Below, one piece after another: positions 1 to 5,622 of a stretch of 10,619 nucleotides of DNA. The DNA lies in the NCBI GenBank assembly GCA_902478705.1, contig CABSMB010000022.1:1-10619 (forward strand). The letters are read 5' to 3'. The notes beneath the pieces were generated by a model, which had not been told where the DNA came from, ran no database searches, and was given only the letters and a program-made list of their open reading frames with translations. This DNA comes from an uncultured Collinsella sp. GTDB lineage: Bacteria; Actinomycetota; Coriobacteriia; Coriobacteriales; Coriobacteriaceae. The stretch's first letter is position 1. Each line of letters starts with the position of its first letter. A program made the position numbers and the translations under genes.

Positions 1-670
1 CACCTACATGGACGGCTGTCCGCTGGGAAAGCTGCTGCGCGAGCGGTTTGACATGCCGGTGGCAGTCAACAACGACGGAAAATGCTGCGCGCTCGGCGAG
101 TACGCGGCGGGCGCCCTTCGCGGATGCCGCACTGGCGTCGTGCTCGCTATCGGCACCGGCATTGGCGGCGGTATTGTCATCAATGGACACGTGCTCCGCG
201 GCGCACATGGCTTTGCGGGCGAGTTTAGCTTTCTGCGCAACGATGTGACACAGCCGGCGTCCGGGGACAGAATGTTTTCGAGCACAGGCGGCTGGCGTGC
301 GCTGCGCGACCTCGTCGTGGCCGAGAAGGGTTTGCCCGCCGATGGCACGGTGGACGGCCGTCGCGTTTTTGAGTGGATTGAGGCCGGCGATGAGGCGGCG
401 CGACGCGCGCTTGATCGCTATGCGCGCACGTTCGATGCCGTGCTCGTAAACCTGCAGGCGGTCCTCGACCCCGAGGTGTTTGTGATCGCGGGCGGCATTT
501 CGTGCCATCCCGAGCTCATCGACGCGCTTCGTGACCAGATGCCCGCGGCGCTTGGGGGCTATGAGGGCGTTCTCGCCGGCATCCCTGTGCTGCAGGTCAA
601 GGCGGCGGAGCTGGGCAACGACGCCAACCTATACGGCGCCGTGCAAGAGGCCATGCGCCTTTGCGAATAA
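1..670 (+). CDS. ROK-family sugar kinase, 3' part (start lies outside the window)
   Basis: This reading frame enters from the left edge (first full codon at 2-4) and stops with TAA at 668-670, leaving about 222 residues. ROK kinases phosphorylate hexoses or glycosides with ATP in the cytoplasm. Seen here: the NND motif with the likely catalytic Asp (VNNDGKCCALGE), followed by the ROK glycine-rich signature GIGTGIGGGIVING and GAHGFAGEF. The N-terminal ATP-binding DxGxT motif must lie upstream. The usual ROK zinc site (a GH followed by CxCGxxGC) is absent: after AGEF the chain runs SFLRNDVTQPASGDRMFS with no cysteines. Such zinc-less members include beta-glucoside-kinase-like proteins of Gram-positive bacteria, so a glycoside or hexose is a possible substrate, but I cannot name it. 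The gene is followed directly by a palindromic repeat that may end its transcript. Family call firm, substrate unknown. Confidence 0.88.
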   Translation, partial: TYMDGCPLGKLLRERFDMPVAVNNDGKCCALGEYAAGALRGCRTGVVLAIGTGIGGGIVINGHVLRGAHGFAGEFSFLRNDVTQPASGDRMFSSTGGWRALRDLVVAEKGLPADGTVDGRRVFEWIEAGDEAARRALDRYARTFDAVLVNLQAVLDPEVFVIAGGISCHPELIDALRDQMPAALGGYEGVLAGIPVLQVKAAELGNDANLYGAVQEAMRLCE

Positions 671-680
671 CTACTCTGGC

Positions 681-792
681 GATGATTTTTCTGGGACGGG
701 GATTAAAAAATCATTTTCCCGTCCCAAAAAGACAGGTCTTTTGCCGTGCGTCACTAAAATGATTTTTTAATCCCCGTCCCAGAAAAATCATC
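681..792. repeat. Long perfect palindrome (37-bp arms) of the GGGACGGG repeat family
   Basis: Bases 681-717 and 756-792 are exact reverse complements over 37 bp, separated by a 38-base loop. The arm contains CTGGGACGGGGATTAAAAAA. A third element, CCCGTCCCA at 718-726, can pair instead with TGGGACGGG at 692-700, so two mutually exclusive hairpins are possible. The palindrome starts 10 bases after the ROK kinase stop codon, and its A/T runs could support transcription termination in either direction. A related but diverged unit lies at 7115-7161, also just behind a kinase gene. It carries no transposase or coding capacity. A MITE- or REP-like dispersed element is inferred; termination is an alternative or additional role. 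Confidence 0.85.
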
Positions 793-804
793 GGGTGGCA
801 AAGG

Positions 805-840
805 TAGTCAAAAGAGCCCCGTCCCAGATTAGCTACCGAG
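805..840. repeat. Solo right arm of the second GGGACGGG-type unit
   Basis: The segment TAGTCAAAAGAGCCCCGTCC with its continuation to CTACCGAG at 833-840 closely matches the right arm of the complete palindrome at 7217-7254, including AAAAGAGCCCCGTCCCA and the terminal CTACCGAG. The matching left arm and loop are absent here, so this looks like a remnant or a half unit. It sits in the same order and orientation behind its neighbour palindrome as at the 7.1-kb locus, making both loci two-part composites. Its own GCCCCGTCCC can also pair with GGGACGGGG at 693-701. Confidence 0.75.
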
Positions 841-878
841 TAAATGCGCCCGTTGGGGGAATAGTTGTGCCGCTTCGC

Positions 879-906
879 TTGACAACAGGCTAAACTAGCT
901 AATAAA
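879..906 (+). promoter_or_regulatory. Candidate promoter of the lacI-type gene
   Basis: TTGACA at 879-884 is a perfect -35 consensus. A convincing -10 is less clear. TAATAA at 900-905 (15-base spacer) or ATAAAC at 902-907 (17-base spacer) are the options in register. TAAACT at 891-896 also occurs at the other two regulated promoters of this window (2186-2191 and 7847-7852). The region lies about 100-130 bases upstream of the regulator start, so a leader of roughly 100 bases is expected. Moderate confidence in a promoter here, low in its exact elements. Confidence 0.45.
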
Positions 907-925
907 CATTTACTATTCTGTTTAG
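903..925. promoter_or_regulatory. Candidate operator at the lacI-type promoter
   Basis: TAAACA (903-908) and TGTTTA (919-924) form an inverted pair ten bases apart, overlapping the expected transcription start. The inner word AAACATTTACTA (904-915) recurs with one change in the leader of the isomerase operon (AAACATTTAGTA, 2208-2219), and in a shortened inverted form near 7806-7821. An overlap with its own promoter is typical of autoregulation by LacI-family repressors. That the regulator at 1008-2018 binds it is inferred. Confidence 0.5.
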
Positions 926-1007
926 ATTGAATTTGCGGTCGTTTAGTTGCCGAGCCACGGGGCGGTCAAACCACGATGCTCGGCCGCGACCGTTGCTAGG
1001 GGGAACG

Positions 1008-2018
1008 ATGGCTAAAGCAAGCGTCCGCGAGATCAGCCGCATCACCGGCTTCTCGCCCGCGACCGTATCCAATGCGCTCAACCGCAAGCGCAGCGTGAGC
1101 GAAGAGACCGCCAAGGTCATCCTTGAGTGCGCGCAGTCGCTTGGCTACCAACAGTCGACGCAGCTCGAGAGCATCCAGTTTGTGCTCGCGCGCAAAACGG
1201 GCGCCATTCTGGACGAGAGCACCTTCCACCCTGCGGTTATCGAAGGCGTGGAGCGCCAGGCTCGTCGCCACGGTATGAGCACGAGCTTTGTCTCGCTCGA
1301 CTTTAGCGACCTGGACGCCGTGCGCCCGCAGGTCGAGGGCCTGATCGCCGATCCGTCGGCTGCCATTGTGCTGATGGGTACCGAGCTGGGCGAGGAGGAC
1401 TACGCCCTGTTTGCCAACGCCGCCGCCCATCTGATTGTGCTCGATGGCTGGAGCGACCGACAGTACTTCGACGCCGTGGTCATCGCCAACACCGATTCGG
1501 TACTGCGCGCCGTGGATTACCTTATCGAGAAAGGTCACAAGCAGATCGGCTATCTGGCGGGCGACCTTCGCATCCGCAACTTTAAGGACCGCGAGCGCGG
1601 CTATCGCCAAGCGCTTGAGGATGCGGACCTTGAGACCAACCCGGCATGGCGCGTCACGCTAGGCACTACGCTCGAGGGCGCTTACCACGACATGGGCGTG
1701 TGGCTCGACAATGCCTCGCGCGACGATCTGCCGACGGCTTTTTTTGCCGAGAACGACGTGCTCGCCGTGGGCGCCATGCGTGCGCTCAACGAACACGGCA
1801 TCCGCGTGCCCGAGGATGTCTCGATCATCGGCTTTGACGACCTGTCGTTGGGCGCCTTCTCCAACCCGCCACTCACCACGGTGCATGTTCCCAAACATGA
1901 GGTGGGCGAGATTGCGGTGCGCCGTCTGGTAGGCAACATCCGCAATCCCAAGAGCTATACCTGCAAGACGGCCGTCTCGACCTACTTTGTCGAGCGCCAG
2001 AGCGTGCGCGAACTCTAG
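1008..2018 (+). CDS. LacI/GalR-family transcriptional regulator
   Basis: A 336-residue sugar-responsive DNA-binding regulator of normal family length. Residues 4-23 form the LacI helix-turn-helix (VREISRITGFSPATVSNALN), followed by SVSEETAKVILECAQSLGYQ. The remainder is the periplasmic-binding-protein-like effector domain, with the family's C-terminal motif IIGFDDLSLGAFSNPPLTTV from about residue 273. The hinge is unusual: LGYQQSTQLESIQ replaces the common YxPNxxARxL pattern. The start is the ATG at 1008, because AGGGGG at 999-1003 is well placed. A TTG at 927 would add 27 residues before the HTH without a good ribosome binding site. The gene stands alone between a promoter with an operator-like palindrome and a strong terminator. 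It faces the isomerase-transketolase operon, whose promoter carries the same operator word, so it is the likely regulator of that operon. The effector is unknown. Confidence 0.93.
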   Translation: MAKASVREISRITGFSPATVSNALNRKRSVSEETAKVILECAQSLGYQQSTQLESIQFVLARKTGAILDESTFHPAVIEGVERQARRHGMSTSFVSLDFSDLDAVRPQVEGLIADPSAAIVLMGTELGEEDYALFANAAAHLIVLDGWSDRQYFDAVVIANTDSVLRAVDYLIEKGHKQIGYLAGDLRIRNFKDRERGYRQALEDADLETNPAWRVTLGTTLEGAYHDMGVWLDNASRDDLPTAFFAENDVLAVGAMRALNEHGIRVPEDVSIIGFDDLSLGAFSNPPLTTVHVPKHEVGEIAVRRLVGNIRNPKSYTCKTAVSTYFVERQSVREL

Positions 2019-2083
2019 GCGAAAGCGCCGCCTGCTCGCGATAGATGCACCCGCGCTGCGGGCGGACACATAAAGTGCCTTAG

Positions 2084-2112
2084 AGAGGGGGTCCTTCGGG
2101 ACCCTCTTTTTT
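2084..2112 (+). terminator. Intrinsic terminator with UUCG tetraloop behind the lacI-type gene
   Basis: GAGGGGGTCC pairs with GGACCCTCTT around the very stable C(UUCG)G loop at 2095-2098. The stem spans 2084-2094 and 2099-2109 with two G-U pairs and is followed by a run of six T (2107-2112). It isolates the regulator from the downstream operon. Confidence 0.9.
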
Positions 2113-2130
2113 GTTCCCCTTGTATGTTCA

Positions 2131-2252
2131 GAACGTTTACATACCGTTTAGGCTGATTTCTCTACCGTTTACGGGTATTTCGCGTTAAACTTCTAAACAT
2201 AAGAGTAAAACATTTAGTAAACAGAACAAAACGAAACATGCGTCTGTTTACT
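2131..2252 (+). promoter_or_regulatory. Promoter and operator array of the isomerase-transketolase operon
   Basis: The region is full of GTTTA words. Direct GTTTAC/GTTTAG boxes start at 2135, 2145 and 2166 (spaced 10 and 21 bases, one and two helical turns). TAAACA-type words start at 2194, 2206 and 2218 (exactly 12 apart). AGTAAACAG at 2216-2224 and CTGTTTACT at 2244-2252 form a perfect 9-bp inverted repeat in the leader. AAACATTTAGTA (2208-2219) matches the lacI-promoter operator in 11 of 12 bases. The block TTTACGGGTATTTCGCGTTA ending in AACT (2168-2191) reappears almost unchanged at 7831-7852, so it is probably the promoter core, although no clear -35/-10 pair at 17 bases can be assigned. 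The ribosome binding site AGGGGAGGA (2265-2273) lies five bases before the first gene. Confidence 0.6.
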
Positions 2253-2278
2253 GAACATGTGACTAGGGGAGGACGTAC

Positions 2279-3679
2279 ATGGATAAGATCAAGCTCGGTT
2301 TTGTGCCCACGCGCCGCAGTATCTTTAGCGCGCCGGACGCGATCAAGTACCGCGGCCTGACGGCTGACCGTCTGCGCGAGATCGGCGTCGACATCGTGGA
2401 TATCGACGACATCAACGACGAGGGTCTGCTGTTCGACGACAGCCACATCGAGCCTATCGTCAAGAAGTTCCGCGCCGAGGGCGTCGACGGCATCATGCTG
2501 TGCCACGCCAACTTTGGCACCGAGTACGTTTGCGCCCGCCTTGCCCGCGAGCTCGGCCTGCCCGTGCTGCTGTGGGGCCCGCGCGACGAGCGCCCCGAGC
2601 CCGACGGCACCCGCCTGCGCGACAGCCAGTGCGGTCTGTTCGCCACCGGCAAGGTCCTGCGCCGCTTCCAGGTCCCCTTCACCTACATGACCAACTGCCG
2701 CCTGACCGACCCCGAGTTCGAGCGCGGCGTCTGGGACTTCCTGGCCGCGTGCAACGTGGTCAAGACCTTCAAGCACACCCGTATCCTGCAGATGGCCACC
2801 CGCCCGTTCGACTTCTGGTCGACCATGTGCAACGAGGGCGAGTTGCTCGAGAAGTTCAACATCCAGCTTTCGCCCATCCCCATGACCGAGCTTGTCCAGG
2901 CCGTGCGCGACGCCCAGGCCGACGAGCAGGCCATGGCCGCCATGCTCGCCCACATTAGCGACAGCTTTGAGATCTGCATCCCCGAGGATAAGGTCCCCGC
3001 GGTCGCAGGACTCGCCATTGCCATGAAGCGCCTGGTCGAGAAGTACGGCTGCAACGCCGGCGCCATCCAGTGCTGGAATGCCCTGCAGGACGAGCTGGGC
3101 ATTATGCCCTGCGCCGCCAACGCCATTCTCAACGAGATGGGTATCCCCGTCGTCTGCGAGACCGACATCCACGGCGCCATCACCGCGCTCATGGTCGAGG
3201 CGGCCGATCTTGGACGTCACCGCGGCATGTTCGCCGACTGGACCGTCCGCCATCCCGACAACGAGAACGGCGAGCTGCTGCAGCACTGCGGCCCCTGGCC
3301 CTGCAGCTGCGCGGCCGTCAAGCCCAAGCTCACCTACCCGCTGGCCTTCGATCACCCCGGTGCGCTGACGGCCGAGGCCAAGCACGGCGACCTCACCCTT
3401 GCCCGCTTTGACGGCGACAACGGCGAGTACTCGCTGCTGCTGGGCAACGCCCGCGGCATCGACGGCCCGGCCGGTATGGGCACCTATCTGTGGGTCGAGG
3501 TCGAGAACCTCAAGCGCCTCGAGGCCAAGATTGTCGAGGGCCCCTACATCCACCACTGCGTGGCCATCCACGCCAACGTGGTGCCGGTGCTCTACGAGGC
3601 CTGCAAGTACATCGGCATCGCCCCCGACCTGTACGACCCCATCGAAGAAGACGTCAAAGCCTACCTGCGAGGAGAGTAG
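2279..3679 (+). CDS. L-fucose isomerase-like sugar isomerase (COG2407 family)
   Basis: A 466-residue cytoplasmic protein of the fucose/arabinose-isomerase-like family, which interconverts aldoses and ketoses with a divalent metal. The N-terminal half has a Rossmann-like pattern (KLGFVPTRR; DGIMLCHANFGTE, 70-82). The C-terminal half carries the family signature QCWNALQDELGIMPC (264-278), then GIPVVCETDIHGA (288-300) with E294 and D296 as likely metal or catalytic acids, HCGPWPC at 336-342, and HHCVAIHANVV near the end. The start is ATG 2279 with a strong ribosome binding site. It is first in an operon: its stop is only two bases before the transketolase N-half start. With a split transketolase and a ketose kinase behind it, a pentose or branched-pentose aldose such as D-apiose is a plausible substrate. 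L-fucose or D-arabinose are alternatives that sequence reading cannot exclude. Confidence 0.85.
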   Translation: MDKIKLGFVPTRRSIFSAPDAIKYRGLTADRLREIGVDIVDIDDINDEGLLFDDSHIEPIVKKFRAEGVDGIMLCHANFGTEYVCARLARELGLPVLLWGPRDERPEPDGTRLRDSQCGLFATGKVLRRFQVPFTYMTNCRLTDPEFERGVWDFLAACNVVKTFKHTRILQMATRPFDFWSTMCNEGELLEKFNIQLSPIPMTELVQAVRDAQADEQAMAAMLAHISDSFEICIPEDKVPAVAGLAIAMKRLVEKYGCNAGAIQCWNALQDELGIMPCAANAILNEMGIPVVCETDIHGAITALMVEAADLGRHRGMFADWTVRHPDNENGELLQHCGPWPCSCAAVKPKLTYPLAFDHPGALTAEAKHGDLTLARFDGDNGEYSLLLGNARGIDGPAGMGTYLWVEVENLKRLEAKIVEGPYIHHCVAIHANVVPVLYEACKYIGIAPDLYDPIEEDVKAYLRGE

Positions 3680-3681
3680 AA

Positions 3682-4518
3682 ATGGCAACTATCGAAGAGC
3701 TTGAGTCCCTGCGCTGGGACCTCCGCCGCGATTGCGTCGACATCATCATGGCCGGCGCCGGCGGCCACATCGGCGGCGACATGTCGGTGATCGACGCCCT
3801 CATGACCCTCTACGCCAACCATCTGAACATTTCGCCCGAGACCGTCGACGACCCCAACCGCGATCGCTTCGTGCTCTCCAAGGGTCACGCCATGGAGGCC
3901 TACTACGCGGTGCTGTGTCACGAGGGCTACCTGGACCTCGACGACGTCAAGGCCCGCTTCTCCAAGTTCGGCAGCCCCTACATCGGCCACCCCAACAACA
4001 AGCTCAAGGGCATCGAGATGAACTCCGGCTCGCTCGGCCACGGCCTGCCCGTGGCGGTGGGCATGGCGCTCGCCGGCAAGATGGACGATCGCGACTACCG
4101 CGTCTACACCATCATGGGCGACGGCGAGCTTGCCGAGGGCTCGGTCTGGGAGGGCGCCATGAGCGGCGGCAACTACCAGCTCGATAACCTGTGCGCGCTC
4201 GTGGACCGCAATCGCCTGCAGATCAGCGGCAGCACCGAGGACGTCATGAAGCAGGACTCGCAGGAGGAGCGCTGGGCGGCCTTCGGTTGGAACGTGCTGT
4301 CCATTCCGGGCAACGACGTCCAGGCCATCGACGCCGCGCTGACGCTTGCCGCCGAGACCAAGGGCAAGCCCACGGTCATCATCCTCAACACGGTGAAGGG
4401 CTATGGCTCGCCCGTCATGGAGGACAAGGCCGGCTGGCATCACCACCTGCCCAACGACGAGGAATACGCCCAGATCATCGCCGATTTCGCTGCCCACAAG
4501 GAGGCCATCAATGGCTAA
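3682..4518 (+). CDS. Transketolase, N-terminal (thiamine-diphosphate-binding) subunit
   Basis: A 278-residue protein corresponding to the first third of a one-chain transketolase. Split transketolases are common in Actinomycetota, Firmicutes and Archaea. It transfers two-carbon ketol units together with the next gene product. Seen: GGHIGGDMS (27-35), SKGHAMEAYY (66-75), and the ThDP/Mg motif starting GDGELAEG (146-153) and ending LVDRNRLQ (173-180). The start is ATG 3682, with AGGAGA at 3669-3674 placed inside the end of the isomerase gene. The gene overlaps the C-terminal subunit gene by eight bases (ATGGCTAA), which implies translational coupling and fixed stoichiometry. Context with an isomerase and a GlpK-like kinase fits either general pentose phosphate use or a dedicated subunit such as apulose-4-phosphate transketolase subunit A. 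I cannot separate these from sequence alone. Confidence 0.94.
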   Translation: MATIEELESLRWDLRRDCVDIIMAGAGGHIGGDMSVIDALMTLYANHLNISPETVDDPNRDRFVLSKGHAMEAYYAVLCHEGYLDLDDVKARFSKFGSPYIGHPNNKLKGIEMNSGSLGHGLPVAVGMALAGKMDDRDYRVYTIMGDGELAEGSVWEGAMSGGNYQLDNLCALVDRNRLQISGSTEDVMKQDSQEERWAAFGWNVLSIPGNDVQAIDAALTLAAETKGKPTVIILNTVKGYGSPVMEDKAGWHHHLPNDEEYAQIIADFAAHKEAING

Positions 4519-5449
4519 CAAGATCGCCAACCGCAAGGTTATCTGCGACACGCTGCTCGAGGCCGCCGCAACCGACAAGGACATCGTTGTTCTGTGCTCC
4601 GATTCACGCGGCTCCGCGTCGCTCACGCCGTTCTTCGATCAGTATCCCCAGCAGTCCGTTGAGGTCGGCATTGCCGAGCAGGACCTGGTGAGCATTGCCG
4701 CCGGCATGGCTTCGTGCGGCAAGAAGGCCTGGGCCGCCTCGCCCGCATCCTTTGTGACCACGCGTTCGTATGAGCAGTGCAAGGTCGACGTTTCGTACTC
4801 CAACACCAACGTCAAGCTCATCGGCATCTCGGGCGGCGTGTCCTACGGCGCCCTGGGTATGAGCCACCACTCCGCGCAGGATATCGCCGCCATGAGCGCG
4901 ATTCCCAACATGCGCGTGTATCTGCCGAGCGACCGTTTCCAGACTGCCGAACTCGTGCGCGCCCTGGTCGCCGACAACAAGCCGGCCTACATCCGCGTGG
5001 GCCGCAACCCGGTCGAGGACGTGTACACCGAGGATGAGTGCCCGTTCCAGATGGACCGTGCTACCTGGGTGCGCCGCGGCACCGATGTGACGATCGTCGC
5101 TACCGGCGAGATGGTCCGTCACGCCGTGGACGCCGCCGACCTGCTGGCCGAGCAGGGCATCTCGGCAACGGTGCTCGACATGTACTGTGTCAAGCCGCTC
5201 GACGCCGAGGCCGTGATTGAGGCCGCCGGCGCCACGCGTGCCGTCGTGACCGTCGAGGAGCACAGCCCCTTCGGTGGCCTGGGTTCCATGGTCGCGCAGG
5301 TCGTGGGCGAGCATTGCCCGCGTCCGGTCAAGTGCCTGAGCCTGCCCGACGCGCCGGTCATCACCGGTACGAGCCCCGAGGTCTTCGCACACTACGGCCT
5401 CACGGGCGCCGGAATCGCCAAGACCGTTGCCGAGTTCCTCGGCAACTAG
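4511..5449 (+). CDS. Transketolase, C-terminal (pyrimidine-binding) subunit
   Basis: A 312-residue partner of the preceding subunit. It carries the Pyr domain with VEVGIAEQDLVSIAAGMA (50-67), where E56 is the conserved glutamate that activates thiamine diphosphate, and a substrate-side GMSHHSAQDIAAM (116-128). The C-terminal transketolase domain includes GTDVTIVATGEMV and VEEHSPFGGLGS. The start is ATG 4511, with AAGGAGG at 4498-4504 inside the upstream gene and an eight-base overlap with its end. Both active-site halves look intact, so the pair should form a working heterotetramer. The gene ends the tightly packed part of the operon. Behind it lie 173 bases with a long palindrome before the kinase gene. 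Confidence 0.94.
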   Translation: MANKIANRKVICDTLLEAAATDKDIVVLCSDSRGSASLTPFFDQYPQQSVEVGIAEQDLVSIAAGMASCGKKAWAASPASFVTTRSYEQCKVDVSYSNTNVKLIGISGGVSYGALGMSHHSAQDIAAMSAIPNMRVYLPSDRFQTAELVRALVADNKPAYIRVGRNPVEDVYTEDECPFQMDRATWVRRGTDVTIVATGEMVRHAVDAADLLAEQGISATVLDMYCVKPLDAEAVIEAAGATRAVVTVEEHSPFGGLGSMVAQVVGEHCPRPVKCLSLPDAPVITGTSPEVFAHYGLTGAGIAKTVAEFLGN

Positions 5450-5465
5450 TAGAAACAGACGCTGC

Positions 5466-5566
5466 GCGGCCGTCAAGCACCGCACCTTGCCGTTCAAACC
5501 GTCGCTTGCGTACACAAAGTACGCGGCGCTCCTCTTTCACGGCAATCTGCGGCACTTGGCGGCCGC
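5466..5566. repeat. Imperfect ~101-nt palindrome between transketolase and kinase genes
   Basis: Bases 5466-5493 and 5539-5566 are reverse complements over 28 positions with five mismatches (outer words GCGGCCG and CGGCCGC, inner words TTGCCGT and ACGGCAA). The loop holds a perfect small hairpin, GCGTAC-ACAAA-GTACGC (5508-5524), exactly at the centre of symmetry, so the whole element is one folded unit. It starts 16 bases after the transketolase stop and lacks a T-run. A GGCGG/CCGCC pair (5558-5562, 5578-5582) followed by GGGTTTTAG is a weak terminator alternative. It may be an intergenic mobile repeat or an RNA processing or attenuation site that lowers kinase expression. No promoter is evident downstream of it. 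Confidence 0.7.
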
Positions 5567-5622
5567 TCGCTCCTTGTCCGCCGGGTTTTAGTTTTGAATC
5601 GGCGGGGGAGACGGGAGGGTAC

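Noticed and set aside
681..840. CRISPR array or attachment site
   Set aside because: Repeats are inverted arms of palindromes, not regularly spaced direct repeats with unique spacers, and no cas or integrase gene is present.
927..1007. Upstream TTG start that would extend the LacI-type regulator by 27 residues
   Set aside because: It lies next to the candidate operator and transcription start, has no good ribosome binding site, and the extension precedes a normal LacI N-terminus starting at ATG 1008.
2050..2062. Small hairpin CCCGC-GCT-GCGGG after the lacI-type gene
   Set aside because: Short, no T-run, and a much better terminator follows at 2084-2112.
2162..3688. Very long open frame on the minus strand (508 codons) opposite the isomerase gene
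   Set aside because: It mirrors the GC-rich codon pattern of the + strand gene, has a low-complexity Val/Gly/Ala/Asp/Leu-rich translation and no recognisable domain.
3661..4626. Long minus-strand frame opposite the transketolase N-terminal gene
   Set aside because: Shadow of a GC-rich gene; the + strand protein has a complete ThDP motif and coupled neighbours.
2279..5449. Reading the operon as a sulfoquinovose transketolase (sulfo-TK) cluster, which also has an isomerase and a split transketolase
   Set aside because: No sulfonate exporter, sulfo-aldehyde enzyme or sulfosugar gene is seen, and a FGGY kinase has no role in that route.
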